Below are positions 9,619-17,836 of a DNA stretch of 32,543 nt, piece after piece. The DNA lies in NCBI GenBank assembly GCA_003245525.1, contig QKCY01000300.1:1-32543 (forward strand), in the 5' to 3' direction. Source of the stretch: Victivallales bacterium. Its GTDB lineage: Bacteria; Verrucomicrobiota; Lentisphaeria; Oligosphaerales; Lenti-02. The notes under the pieces were generated by a model that saw only the letters and a list, made by a program, of their open reading frames with translations, was not told where the DNA came from and did not search any database. Position numbers and translations under genes: made by a program. The stretch's first letter is position 1; every line of letters starts with the position of its first letter.

Positions 9619-10329
9619 TCAGTCCCTCCCCACCATCCCCGCCAGGAGCGCGGGAACTGCCGTCTCGACGCGCAGGACCCAACGCCCGACGGTAACCGGG
9701 ACGAAACCGCGATCATGCAGGGCCTCCTCCTCCTCAAGGGAGAATCCGCCCTCGGGACCAATCCACAGGCCCAGGTCGCCAGCCACCGGGAGGGACTCCG
9801 CGCTCGCGGACCCGGCACGCGGAACCGCGCCAAAGGCACCGGGCTCGGGGGCCTGGGCCAAGGCTTCGTGGAAACCCAGCGGCGGATCCAATTCGGGCAG
9901 GAAGGCGTTGCCCGACTGCTTCATCGCGGTCAGCAATTCCGCCCGCCAACTGGCCTTGTCGCCATCCGGACGGGCCACCCCGTAGCGGCAGAGGATGGGC
10001 GTGATCCGCCAGGCCCCCAGCTCCACGGCCGCCCGGAGCACCAGCCCCATGGTCTTGCCGCGGGGGGGAGCCACATAGAGCCGAACCCGGCGGGCAGGCG
10101 GGGAAAGGACCTCCCGGCTCGTCACCCGGCAGGCGATATCGGGACGGCGCCCGCCGTCCATGCTGGCGACCACGGCCTCGGCCACCGTCCCGGCGCCATC
10201 CAGCAGGACGAGGGCTTCGCCCTGGCGCAACCGCAGCACGGTCGCGGCATGGTGTGCCTCGTCGGGAGGCAGGGAGACGCATTCGCCAACCGGGGGAATC
10301 GCGGGAAGATGGAAACGGCGAACCTGCAT
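9619..10329 (-). CDS. rsmE: 16S rRNA (uracil-1498-N3)-methyltransferase RsmE
   Basis: RsmE methylates U1498 of 16S rRNA in the 30S subunit using S-adenosylmethionine. The 236-residue length fits the family (about 243 in E. coli). Visible marks are the N-terminal PUA-like region with DEAHHAATVLRLRQGE, the central RGKTMGLVLRAAVELG segment, and the SPOUT trefoil-knot motif IGPEGGFS at 190-197 followed by LRVETA near the C terminus. The ATG at 10329 follows the stop of the GH36 gene with a single base between, so translation is coupled. Placement behind a sugar hydrolase is unusual, as rsmE more often sits with prmA or dnaJ. Confidence 0.95.
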   Translation of the reverse strand: MQVRRFHLPAIPPVGECVSLPPDEAHHAATVLRLRQGEALVLLDGAGTVAEAVVASMDGGRRPDIACRVTSREVLSPPARRVRLYVAPPRGKTMGLVLRAAVELGAWRITPILCRYGVARPDGDKASWRAELLTAMKQSGNAFLPELDPPLGFHEALAQAPEPGAFGAVPRAGSASAESLPVAGDLGLWIGPEGGFSLEEEEALHDRGFVPVTVGRWVLRVETAVPALLAGMVGRD

Positions 10330-10330
10330 G

Positions 10331-12349
10331 TCAGTCCAGAATGCGGTAGCGGTAGAACACGAAGGAGAAGGGAGCGGACAGCGCCACAGGCAGCCGTCCC
10401 TGGGAATCCGCGACGAACTCGCCGCCAGCCCCCTCGCCTGCCAGGCATTCCAGGCTTACCCGACTGCCGGGTTCCAGCCACGTGGCCACGGCATCCTGGG
10501 ACTCGACGGTGTATTCCCGAAGCACCAGCAGGTATCCCTCGTCGGCTCCGGTCAGGCTCTGGAATCCGGTCCAGGAAACCCCATCCGGTTCGTCGCCGAT
10601 CGGCAAGGTGACCCCGGCGTGGAACTGCGCCGAATGCTTGCGCCACACCGCCAGCAGCGGCGCGATGGCGAAGGCTTCCTCCGGCAGGCCGCTGCCCTCG
10701 AACCACGCCAGAGGCTGGGCCATCATGGCCACGGCAAAGGCATAGGCAAAAGGCACGTTGCGCGGTGCCAGCGGGTCGTCCTCGGGGTACTTGTCCGCAT
10801 TGCGCCCGAGGTTGAGGAACTCGATCTGCAGGTTGCGGGCTGGCACGTAGCGCGACAGCATCCACAGGTTCCGCAGAGTCCAGTGGGGATAGTAGTTGCT
10901 CCAGTCGGTGTAGCGGTTCTCCAGGAAGAGGTTGCCGTACTCGCCGAAGTAGTGGTAGCCGTAGCGCCGCCCGGCCGTGACATCCAGATTGAAGACGGCC
11001 TCGTTGTCCAAGGCCGCCATCACCGTGTCGAACATACTCCGCAGGTTCATCTCCGCCCGCTTGTCGGGAATCTGCACCCCGTCGATCTTGAAGGTGCGGA
11101 TGCCATGCTCGCGGTAGAGCCGGATCAGGGCCGTGGCGTCTTCCCGCCAGTGGGCGTAGCTGTCGTCCTTGCTGGGGTTGAACCACAGACAGACCTCGAT
11201 ACCTAGTTCGCGACCCCGCTGCACGATGGGCGCAAGCCCTTCGGGGAACCGTTCCAGGTGGGGCGTCCAGTAGTCGGGATTGTCCCAGATGTTGTCCAGC
11301 GAGCCGCCAGCGAAGGCGGAGTTGGCGCTACGACCCGCCTGCCAGCCATCGTCGAGCTGGAAATGCGTGATGCCCAGCTTGGCCCCGGCCTCCAGTTCCC
11401 GCAGGCAGAAGTCCGCGCGGATGCGGCTGTCCTGGCCCCGGTCGCCCCAGGTGTTCATCATGATCATGCGGTCGCGCCCGGTCCGGTGGGTGCGCAGGCG
11501 CAACTGGTAGTTCCGCAGGGCGGCCAACTGGCCCGGCTCGGAGCCGTCGCTCACCCCGCAGACCACCCCGTAGCAGGGCGTCCATTCGACCGGATCAAGA
11601 TCGCGGGGCTCGACCCCGACGCCCAACACCCGAAGTTCGCCGATGCCCGCCACAAAATCCGCCCCCGGATAGGCGAGCTGGACCGTCGAGCAGGGGGCTT
11701 CCTTGAGCAGGAACAGCCCCCCGCCGTTCATCAGGTCGCGGGCGAAGAGCAGGTTGCCGGCCAGCCGCCGGGGATGCCGGTAGGGCAGGAAGGAATCCTC
11801 CCGCACCAGCGTGTTGTTACGGTCGGTCACATCCCAGAACTGCACCGTCCGCAGCCGCCAATGCCGCCCGGGCAGGCCGAGACGCAGCAAGGTGGTGTCC
11901 ACCACCTGCCCTTCGGCGGCGGCCGCCGCGTTCTCGATGTTGCGCAGATCGGCCTCGTTCACCCCCGCGGACCGCCAGTTCAGTCCCGCCGCATCGCCGC
12001 GCAGAAAGAAATCGCAGGCGATGGCGGGGCAGTTCGGGTAGAGCCGGAAGCGCCGCCGGACTTCCAGAGGCCCCAGCCGCACGGTCACGACGGCCGCCAG
12101 ATGGGCGGGGGCGCAGGCCGTCGCCGGGACCTCGGTCACGTCCAACTGGCCGTCCTCAGGCTCCTCCGGCAGACCCGGCAGGGAGAAATCGGTCAGCCCG
12201 GACCGCATGGTCCAGGTCTGGCCGGTCGCGGAGACAGTCAGGCTGCCACCGTCGAGCAGCCCGTTCCGCCAGGTGTAGGTGCGGCGCACGGCCCCGGTGT
12301 CGAGTACCAGTTCACCATTGGTCAGAGTCGCCAGGCAAGGATGCGTCAT
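10331..12349 (-). CDS. GH36-type alpha-galactosidase (melibiase), cytoplasmic
   Basis: This 672-residue protein should hydrolyse alpha-galactosides with retention of configuration. The N-terminal third is a beta-sandwich and the middle a TIM barrel. The motif FKIDG carries the likely nucleophile D423, and YTDW carries the likely acid/base D482. The 59-residue spacing matches the roughly 60 seen in characterised GH36 enzymes. QLDDGWQ near 330 and WFNPS near 385 are typical barrel motifs. There is no signal peptide, so the substrate is imported first. ATG 12349 is preceded by GAGGA at good spacing. It is first in a unit with rsmE and a hypothetical gene, and a 12-base palindrome upstream suggests LacI-type control. 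Activity on other alpha-glycosides (alpha-GalNAc, for instance) cannot be excluded. Confidence 0.88.
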   Translation of the reverse strand: MTHPCLATLTNGELVLDTGAVRRTYTWRNGLLDGGSLTVSATGQTWTMRSGLTDFSLPGLPEEPEDGQLDVTEVPATACAPAHLAAVVTVRLGPLEVRRRFRLYPNCPAIACDFFLRGDAAGLNWRSAGVNEADLRNIENAAAAAEGQVVDTTLLRLGLPGRHWRLRTVQFWDVTDRNNTLVREDSFLPYRHPRRLAGNLLFARDLMNGGGLFLLKEAPCSTVQLAYPGADFVAGIGELRVLGVGVEPRDLDPVEWTPCYGVVCGVSDGSEPGQLAALRNYQLRLRTHRTGRDRMIMMNTWGDRGQDSRIRADFCLRELEAGAKLGITHFQLDDGWQAGRSANSAFAGGSLDNIWDNPDYWTPHLERFPEGLAPIVQRGRELGIEVCLWFNPSKDDSYAHWREDATALIRLYREHGIRTFKIDGVQIPDKRAEMNLRSMFDTVMAALDNEAVFNLDVTAGRRYGYHYFGEYGNLFLENRYTDWSNYYPHWTLRNLWMLSRYVPARNLQIEFLNLGRNADKYPEDDPLAPRNVPFAYAFAVAMMAQPLAWFEGSGLPEEAFAIAPLLAVWRKHSAQFHAGVTLPIGDEPDGVSWTGFQSLTGADEGYLLVLREYTVESQDAVATWLEPGSRVSLECLAGEGAGGEFVADSQGRLPVALSAPFSFVFYRYRILD

Positions 12350-12390
12350 GCAATGTCCTCTTGGTTTTTGGTTTCACCCTATCACCATGC

Positions 12391-12402
12391 CGAAGCGCTT
12401 CG
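12391..12402 (-). promoter_or_regulatory. LacI-family-like operator upstream of the GH36 gene
   Basis: CGAAGCGCTTCG is a perfect 12-base palindrome with a central CG step, the usual form of LacI/PurR-family operators. On the minus strand it lies just downstream of a TTGAAA -35-like box (12411-12406) and 42 bases before the GH36 start, where a bound repressor would block transcription. No regulator gene is present in the window. Confidence 0.42.
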
Positions 12403-12458
12403 CTCTTTCAAGCCTGCACCCATGCATTCCTTGTCGTGCTTGATCCAACCGGGGGAAC

Positions 12459-12487
12459 TTGTCCCTCGTTGTGCTGTCGCCTATATT
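12459..12487 (+). promoter_or_regulatory. Sigma70-like promoter of the nifU-nifS-FKBP operon
   Basis: TTGTCC (12459-12464) and TATATT (12482-12487) are separated by exactly 17 bases. The expected transcript start is near 12494, giving a leader of about 47 bases that ends in CGGAG eight bases before the nifU ATG. The local sequence is AT-rich compared with its surroundings. No IscR-type site is obvious. Confidence 0.55.
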
Positions 12488-12540
12488 CATCGACCACATA
12501 ATTCGACACTAGTATTGTTTCATTTTTCGGAGACCAGCCC

Positions 12541-13422
12541 ATGTGGGATTACACCAAGGAAGTGATGGACCATTTTCTGCATCCGCGGAACATGGGCGAG
12601 ATTGCGGACGCCGACGCCATCGGCGAGGTGGGCAACATCACCTGCGGCGACGCGCTGAAGCTGTACCTGAAGTTCGACGAGGCCAAGGAACACGTGGTGG
12701 ACGTGAAGTTCCAGACCTTCGGCTGCGCCAGCGCCATCGCCAGCGCCTCGGCACTGACCGAACTGGTCAAGGGCAAGACGCTAGCCGAAGTGGAGGCCAT
12801 CACGAACGACACCATCGCCGAGTTCCTCGGCTCTCTGCCGGAAGAGAAGATGCACTGTTCCGTGATGGGCATGGAAGCCCTGCAGGCCGCCATGGCCAGC
12901 TACCGCGGCGAAGGCGACGGCAAGGTTCCCGACCATGACCACCACAACGAGGATTGGGACCCCGAAGGGCTCGACCGCACGGTCTGTACCTGCTTCAGCG
13001 TCTCCGAGCGGCAGATCCGCAACGTGATCACCGGCAACGCCCTCACCACCGTGGATCAGGTGACCCACTACTGCAAGGCTGGCGGGGCCTGCGGCGGCTG
13101 CAAGGACGAGATCGCCAAGATCCTCGCCCTAGTCAACGGCACCGCCGCGGTACCGGTCACCGCCGCCACCGAGGCGAAAACCGAACTGACCCCCTTCCAG
13201 CGCATGATGAAGATCAACGAGGTCGTCGACACCACCATCCGCCCCGGTCTCCAGGCCGACAACGGCGACATGGAGATCGTGGACATCAACGGGACCACCG
13301 TCACCGTCCGCCTGCGCGGCGCCTGTGCGGGCTGTCCCGGGGCCCACATCACCCTCAAACGGTGGGTCGAGACGAAACTGCGCGAACTGGTTGACCCGGC
13401 CATCGTCGTCGCGGAAGCCTAG
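12541..13422 (+). CDS. nifU: NifU, three-domain iron-sulfur cluster scaffold
   Basis: NifU receives sulfur from NifS, builds [2Fe-2S]/[4Fe-4S] clusters and hands them to apoproteins in the cytoplasm. All three domains of the full-length form are present in 293 residues: an IscU-like scaffold with C35, D37, C62 and C106; a central ferredoxin-like domain with C149, C151, C184 and C187; and a C-terminal Nfu domain with the CxxC pair C262/C265. The scaffold cysteines match the numbering of Azotobacter NifU exactly. An acidic/His linker near 130-142 separates domains one and two. nifS starts 12 bases after its stop. No nitrogenase genes are in the window, so the protein may serve general Fe-S biogenesis, as reported for NifU/NifS in some anaerobes and epsilonproteobacteria. 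Confidence 0.96.
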   Translation: MWDYTKEVMDHFLHPRNMGEIADADAIGEVGNITCGDALKLYLKFDEAKEHVVDVKFQTFGCASAIASASALTELVKGKTLAEVEAITNDTIAEFLGSLPEEKMHCSVMGMEALQAAMASYRGEGDGKVPDHDHHNEDWDPEGLDRTVCTCFSVSERQIRNVITGNALTTVDQVTHYCKAGGACGGCKDEIAKILALVNGTAAVPVTAATEAKTELTPFQRMMKINEVVDTTIRPGLQADNGDMEIVDINGTTVTVRLRGACAGCPGAHITLKRWVETKLRELVDPAIVVAEA

Positions 13423-13434
13423 GAGGTATCCACG

Positions 13435-14610
13435 ATGAACATGACCAAGGAAGTTGTCTACGTGGACAACAACGCGACCACGCGGGTAGCCCCCGAAGTG
13501 CTGGACGCGATGCTGCCCTTCCTCACCGATTTCTACGGGAACGCCTCCAGCATCCACCGCTTCGGCGGCCAGGTCCACAAGGCCATCGACGAGGCGCGCG
13601 AGCGCCTGGCCGGTCTGCTCGGAGCCCAGCCCGACGAGATCGTCTTCACCAGTTGCGGCACCGAATCCGACAACGCCGCCGTCCTCAGCGCCCTGGAGAA
13701 CGATGTCCGCCGCCGCAAGGTGGTCACCACCCGGGTCGAGCACCCCGCCATCCTGGGGCTCTGCTCCGTCCTCCAGAAGCGCGGCTACCACATCGAGTAC
13801 TGTCCGGTAAACGGCAAGGGCATGCTCTGCCTCGACCGGCTCTGCGAAATGATCGACGAGCAGACCGCCATCGTCTCGGTCATGTGGGCCAACAACGAGA
13901 CCGGCAACATCTATCCGGTCATCAACCTGGCCGACATCGCCCACGAGAAGGGTGCCCTGTTCCACACCGACGCCGTGCAGGCGGTCGGCAAGATCCCCAT
14001 GGATCTCGCCAAGAGCAAGATCGACTTCCTCTCCTTGAGCGGCCACAAGCTGCACGCGCCGAAGGGCGTGGGTGCCCTCTATGTCCGCAAGGGGACCAAG
14101 TTCAGCCCCTTCATGATCGGCGGCCACCAGGAGGATGGACTCCGGGCCGGGACCGAGAACGTGGCCGGCATTGTCGGCCTCGGGCGCGCGGCCCTGCTGG
14201 CGGCGGAGAACATGAACGAGGAGCGCACCCGCGTGGCCGCGCTGCGCGACCGGTTGGAGGCGGGCCTCCTGGCCACCTGCCCCAACGCCCGCGTCAACGG
14301 CAATCCTCCTTCCCGCCTGCCCAACACGACGAACATCAGCTTCGAATTCGTCGAGGGCGAGTCGATCCTGCTCATGCTGGACCAGTTCAACATCGCCGCT
14401 TCGTCGGGTTCCGCCTGCACCTCCGGCTCCCTGGAACCCTCCCACGTGCTGCGGGCCATGGGCGTGCCCTATACTGCCGCGCACGGCAGTGTCCGTTTCA
14501 GTCTGTCGCGCTATAATACCGACGCTGAGATCGATCTGATCCTCGAGAAGATGCCCCCCATCATCCGACGTCTCCGCGAGATCTCTCCTTTTGGCCGCGA
14601 CCAACTGTAG
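13435..14610 (+). CDS. nifS: NifS-type cysteine desulfurase
   Basis: NifS is a PLP enzyme that converts cysteine to alanine and passes the persulfide sulfur to NifU. Visible signatures are DNNATT near residue 11, H103 in VEHPAI (ring-stacking histidine), K205 in SGHKLHAPKG (Schiff-base lysine), and C328 in SSGSACTSG (persulfide cysteine on the mobile loop), close to the NifS position C325. The length of 391 residues is typical. A strong AGGAGGT at 13421-13427 overlaps the nifU stop codon and fixes the ATG at 13435. Being class I and directly behind nifU makes NifS the best name, though IscS cannot be fully excluded on sequence alone. Confidence 0.95.
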   Translation: MNMTKEVVYVDNNATTRVAPEVLDAMLPFLTDFYGNASSIHRFGGQVHKAIDEARERLAGLLGAQPDEIVFTSCGTESDNAAVLSALENDVRRRKVVTTRVEHPAILGLCSVLQKRGYHIEYCPVNGKGMLCLDRLCEMIDEQTAIVSVMWANNETGNIYPVINLADIAHEKGALFHTDAVQAVGKIPMDLAKSKIDFLSLSGHKLHAPKGVGALYVRKGTKFSPFMIGGHQEDGLRAGTENVAGIVGLGRAALLAAENMNEERTRVAALRDRLEAGLLATCPNARVNGNPPSRLPNTTNISFEFVEGESILLMLDQFNIAASSGSACTSGSLEPSHVLRAMGVPYTAAHGSVRFSLSRYNTDAEIDLILEKMPPIIRRLREISPFGRDQL

Positions 14611-14648
14611 GTCGAGGCACCAACGCCCCCAGAACCAAAGGTAGCAAC

Positions 14649-15302
14649 GTGAAACAATTCCTTCTCGCCAGCACGGTCCTCGGTCTCCTCGCCTCGCCCC
14701 TCTACGCCGCCGACGAGGCCCAGGGCCCCGACAAGGAGGCCAGCTACATCATCGGCTACCAGATTGGCACCAACATCGCGCACGACAAGGCCCCCGTGGA
14801 CCTGGACGAGATCAAGCGCGGCATGCAGACGGCCATGGACGGCAAGGAACTGGGCATGGAGCCCGAGCAGGTGCAGGCCGTCATGACCGCCTTCAGCCAG
14901 CGCATCAACGACGCCAAGGTGAAGGTAAGCCAGGCCTTCCTGGCGGACTTCGCGAAGCAGGAAGGGGTCAAGAAGACCGACAGCGGCCTGCTCTACCTGG
15001 TGATCGAGCCCGGCAAGGGCGAGTCGCCGAAGGCCACTGACAAGGTCAAGGTCAACTATCGCGGCACCCTCACCAACGGCACCGAGTTCGACAGCTCCTA
15101 CAAGCGCGGCGAGCCGGCGGAGTTCCCGGTCAACGGCGTCATCAAGGGCTGGACGGAAGCCTTGCAGCTCATGAAGCCCGGCGCCAAGTGGAAGCTCGTC
15201 ATCCCCTCCGACCTCGCCTATGGTCCCCGGGGCGCGGGCCAGATGATCGGCCCGGACGAGACCCTCGTCTTCGAGGTCGAACTGCTCGAAGTCGTGAAGT
15301 AG
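14649..15302 (+). CDS. Exported FKBP-type peptidyl-prolyl cis-trans isomerase
   Basis: This 217-residue protein should catalyse proline isomerisation and chaperone folding outside the cytoplasm, like FkpA or Mip. It begins with a GTG codon and a clear Sec signal peptide (KQFLLASTVLGLLASPLYA, cleavage near residue 20). An N-terminal helical dimerisation domain follows (about 25-110, with ASYIIGYQIG), then an FKBP domain (about 112-217) with VKVNYRGTLTNGTEFDSSY, GVIKGWTEALQLM and IPSDLAYGPRG, the usual active-site segments. It follows nifS by 38 bases and precedes an intrinsic terminator, so it probably shares the nifUS transcript. A functional link to Fe-S assembly is not evident. Confidence 0.95.
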   Translation: MKQFLLASTVLGLLASPLYAADEAQGPDKEASYIIGYQIGTNIAHDKAPVDLDEIKRGMQTAMDGKELGMEPEQVQAVMTAFSQRINDAKVKVSQAFLADFAKQEGVKKTDSGLLYLVIEPGKGESPKATDKVKVNYRGTLTNGTEFDSSYKRGEPAEFPVNGVIKGWTEALQLMKPGAKWKLVIPSDLAYGPRGAGQMIGPDETLVFEVELLEVVK

Positions 15303-15323
15303 AGTTTTCCGACGTACCCACAG

Positions 15324-15360
15324 CGCCGTCTCCGAAGTTCGGAGGCGGCGTTGTTGTTTT
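15324..15360 (+). terminator. Rho-independent terminator of the nifU-nifS-FKBP operon
   Basis: CGCCGTCTCCGA (15324-15335), loop AGT and TCGGAGGCGGCG (15339-15350) form a 12-pair stem with one G-U pair. TTGTTGTTTT follows directly. It lies 21 bases after the FKBP stop and abuts the end of the convergent TPR gene. Confidence 0.85.
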
Positions 15361-16616
15361 CAGAGCGCGGCGGCTGGCGGTTCCGTGTCGTTGGGTTGCA
15401 GACCGGCGATCAGTTCGGCGGCGTCCTCCCGCAGTTCCTCATCGTTCTCCTCGACCCAGTGGGCTTCGGCCAGCGCCTGCTCCGTCTCCCCGGTCTCCGC
15501 ATAGAAGGAGGCGAGCGTGAGTCGCGCCCGACCGTAGTTCGGCAAGACAGCGATGGCCGTTCGCAGCAGACCGATCGCCTCCGCCATGCCTTCCGGTTGC
15601 CGGACCAGCAGCACGGCGAGATTGTGGCAGAGCACCGGATGCTCCGGGCTGAGCGCCAGTCCGGCCCGGAGCCATGCCTCGGCCCGTTCCCAGTCCTCCG
15701 CCCGACACGCGCACTGGACGGCCAGGGCGTGAAGGGCGGCATGGTCCGGTGCCGCCGCCAAGGCTTCCTCGTAGGAGGCCAACGCTTCGGCCACCCGACC
15801 GGCCCCTTCCTGCCTCCGGGCATGGTGGGCGGCAGGCGGTAGCAAGGCAGACCCCGCCTCCTCGGCGTCGCTCAACGAGGCCAGCAGCGGGAACGGCGGG
15901 AAATAGCGCCTGACCATCCCTGGCGAGGCCTTAAAGGCAAGCTGGTCGCCATCGGGATCGGACATCTTTTTCACGACCTGCGAGAACGGATGGATGCAGA
16001 CCGTGCTTCCGGAGGTGATCATGTCAGGGAACACCTGGATCGGGCGCAACGGCTCGTACAATGCCCATACCGCCTGTCGATGACGGCATAGCCACTCGCC
16101 CCAGAAGCAGCCCATGCAGTAGTAGAAAAGCGGCTCTTCCGGAATCCTCAGCTCGGTCATCGCCTGCTGGTAGGCCTCCATCTCGGCCTCGTCCAGATCC
16201 CCTCGCAGGCCCGCGTCCGCGAAGAAGGGGCGCACGCTGGCAGCGATGAGATGTCGGTCGATCAGCCGGTCAAGCTGCGTCACGTCGGAGCAATCGAGCG
16301 AAAGCTCGACCCCAAACTGGGAGGCGCAGGCAGCGACGAAGGCGCTCGCCGCCGCCTGGATCGCCGCCGGGTCCGTCGGGTATTCCTCCGTGGCACGCGA
16401 CAGGTTCAACCGTTCGGCCAGGAACTCGGTGAGCGCCGCGATGTCCGGCGGGGTCTCCGCGAGGAACGGAGCATAGGGCTCGTAGAAGGCAGCGACCGCG
16501 GCCCCCTCGACCCGCACATAGGGCTGATCACCCTCTGCGCCGGGCCGCCGTTTGCCCAGGAAGAGCAGGATCACTACCAGGACAACACCGACACCGATGA
16601 TGAGAGGAATAGTCAT
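15360..16616 (-). CDS. Membrane-anchored TPR-repeat protein of unknown function
   Basis: This 418-residue protein has a single N-terminal membrane segment (IPLIIGVGVVLVVILLFLG, about residues 3-21) followed by a basic patch, so the rest probably stays on the cytoplasmic side. Residues 30-250 form a domain I do not recognise, with an aromatic/Cys stretch FYYCMGCFWGEWLC near 165. Residues about 275-405 are tetratricopeptide repeats (ALASYEEALAAAPDHAALH, AEAWLRAGLALSPEHPVL, AIGLLRTAIAVLPNYGRAR), which normally mediate protein contacts. AAGGTGG sits five bases before the ATG. It lies 68 bases after the aldo/keto reductase gene on the same strand and may be cotranscribed. Confidence 0.88.
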   Translation of the reverse strand: MTIPLIIGVGVVLVVILLFLGKRRPGAEGDQPYVRVEGAAVAAFYEPYAPFLAETPPDIAALTEFLAERLNLSRATEEYPTDPAAIQAAASAFVAACASQFGVELSLDCSDVTQLDRLIDRHLIAASVRPFFADAGLRGDLDEAEMEAYQQAMTELRIPEEPLFYYCMGCFWGEWLCRHRQAVWALYEPLRPIQVFPDMITSGSTVCIHPFSQVVKKMSDPDGDQLAFKASPGMVRRYFPPFPLLASLSDAEEAGSALLPPAAHHARRQEGAGRVAEALASYEEALAAAPDHAALHALAVQCACRAEDWERAEAWLRAGLALSPEHPVLCHNLAVLLVRQPEGMAEAIGLLRTAIAVLPNYGRARLTLASFYAETGETEQALAEAHWVEENDEELREDAAELIAGLQPNDTEPPAAAL

Positions 16617-16684
16617 GGAACCACCTTGCGTGACCAGGGGAAGACGCTGGCGATTACCGTGCCTATTGCCGTCGGCATGTCAAG

Positions 16685-17710
16685 CTAGCCGAGATGCGCC
16701 TCCCGGAAGGAACGGTAGTCGGCCAGGTTGCGGCGCAGCAGGGCCGGAGTATCGAGACCATAGGGGCAATGGGACTTGCAGTGGCCGCAGTCGATGCAGT
16801 TCTCGATCCGGGCCATGTTGGCGGCCCAGTCCTCCTTGAGGAAGCGCTGATAGGGCATCCGGCGCAATAGCAGGCTCATGCGGGCAGCCATGGGGATCGG
16901 GATCTCGGCGGGACACGGCAGGCAGTAGCCGCAGGCCCGGCAGAAGTCCTCGCTCAAGGCCTTCCGATCGGTCTCGATCTGAGCCCGTAGCGCTCCGTCC
17001 AGCATGGGCGGCGCAGCATCCAGCGCCAGGAACTCTTCCAGCTCGCCCATCCGCTGGATTCCCCAGATGGGCACCACGTTCTCGTACTGCCACAGGAAAG
17101 CGAAGGCCGCCCGCGCGTTGGTGATCAGGCCGCCGGAGAGGGCCTTCATGGCGATCAGTCCCAGATCCGCCTCGCGACAGGCGTCGATCAGCGCCAGGTC
17201 CTCGGGGGCCGAGATCATGCACAGGGGGAACTGGAGCGTGTCGTACAGGCCGGACTGCACCGCCGCCAGCGCCACGTCCCGGCGATGGTTGGTGAAACCC
17301 AGGAAACGGACCATGCCTCTGGCCTGGGCCTCCAGCAGCCCCGCGTAGGAGCTCTCCGGGTCGTTCGGGTCTGGCAACTGCCCCGGGTTGTGGAGCTGGA
17401 GGATATCCACGTGGTCGGTCCGCAGGTTGCGCAGGCTGGTTTCCAGATCGGCCAGCAGTCCTTTGCGGGTGGTGGACCCGGATTTGGTGGCGATGACGAT
17501 GTGGTCGCGCACGTGGGACAGCGCCGCGCCGATCTTCTCCTCGCTGTCGGTGTAGGCCCGGGCCGTGTCGTAGAAGGTGATCCCCGCCTCGTAGGCGTGG
17601 CGCAGGATGCGCACGGCCTCGGACAGTTCCACCCGCTGCATGGGCAGCACGCCAAAGGATGTCCGGGTAACCGTGAGGCCGGTGCGGCCGAGTCTGGTGG
17701 TCTCCATCAC
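16685..17710 (-). CDS. Aldo/keto reductase with C-terminal two-[4Fe-4S] ferredoxin domain
   Basis: The protein combines a (beta/alpha)8 aldo/keto reductase (about 1-255) with a bacterial-ferredoxin-type tail. The catalytic tetrad is visible as D48, Y53, K76 and H107. The tail binds two predicted [4Fe-4S] clusters: C257-x2-C260-x2-C263-x3-C267 and C305-x2-C308-x2-C311-x3-C315. Such fusions are common in anaerobes, where the clusters may exchange electrons between NAD(P)H and ferredoxin; the substrate is unknown. Translation can begin at GTG 17710 or ATG 17707. AGGA precedes both and its spacing slightly favours the GTG. It lies downstream of the radical SAM gene on the same strand. The 341-residue length is typical for the fused form. 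Confidence 0.93.
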   Translation of the reverse strand: MMETTRLGRTGLTVTRTSFGVLPMQRVELSEAVRILRHAYEAGITFYDTARAYTDSEEKIGAALSHVRDHIVIATKSGSTTRKGLLADLETSLRNLRTDHVDILQLHNPGQLPDPNDPESSYAGLLEAQARGMVRFLGFTNHRRDVALAAVQSGLYDTLQFPLCMISAPEDLALIDACREADLGLIAMKALSGGLITNARAAFAFLWQYENVVPIWGIQRMGELEEFLALDAAPPMLDGALRAQIETDRKALSEDFCRACGYCLPCPAEIPIPMAARMSLLLRRMPYQRFLKEDWAANMARIENCIDCGHCKSHCPYGLDTPALLRRNLADYRSFREAHLG

Positions 17711-17765
17711 ATTTCTTTCCTACTGCAACATAGCTGACGGCAGACGGGCACGAACGCGGTCCGTG

Positions 17766-17829
17766 CCACGCATGATAGGGCACCCCATATGATACCACCA
17801 TGGTGCCCGCCAGGCGAGCCGATGCGTGG
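17766..17829. repeat. Nested inverted repeats between the radical SAM and AKR genes
   Basis: An outer pair CCACGCAT (17766-17773) / ATGCGTGG (17822-17829) encloses an inner pair GGGCACC (17778-17784) / GGTGCCC (17802-17808). Both stems are perfect. The element lies within the 126-base gap and could form a branched transcript hairpin. No T-run follows on the minus strand, so it is not a classical terminator. Confidence 0.45.
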
Positions 17830-17836
17830 TTTCCTG

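Noticed and set aside
12541-14610. Part of a nitrogen-fixation cluster
   Set aside because: No nifH, nifD, nifK or other nif genes flank the pair, and the downstream gene is an FKBP isomerase.
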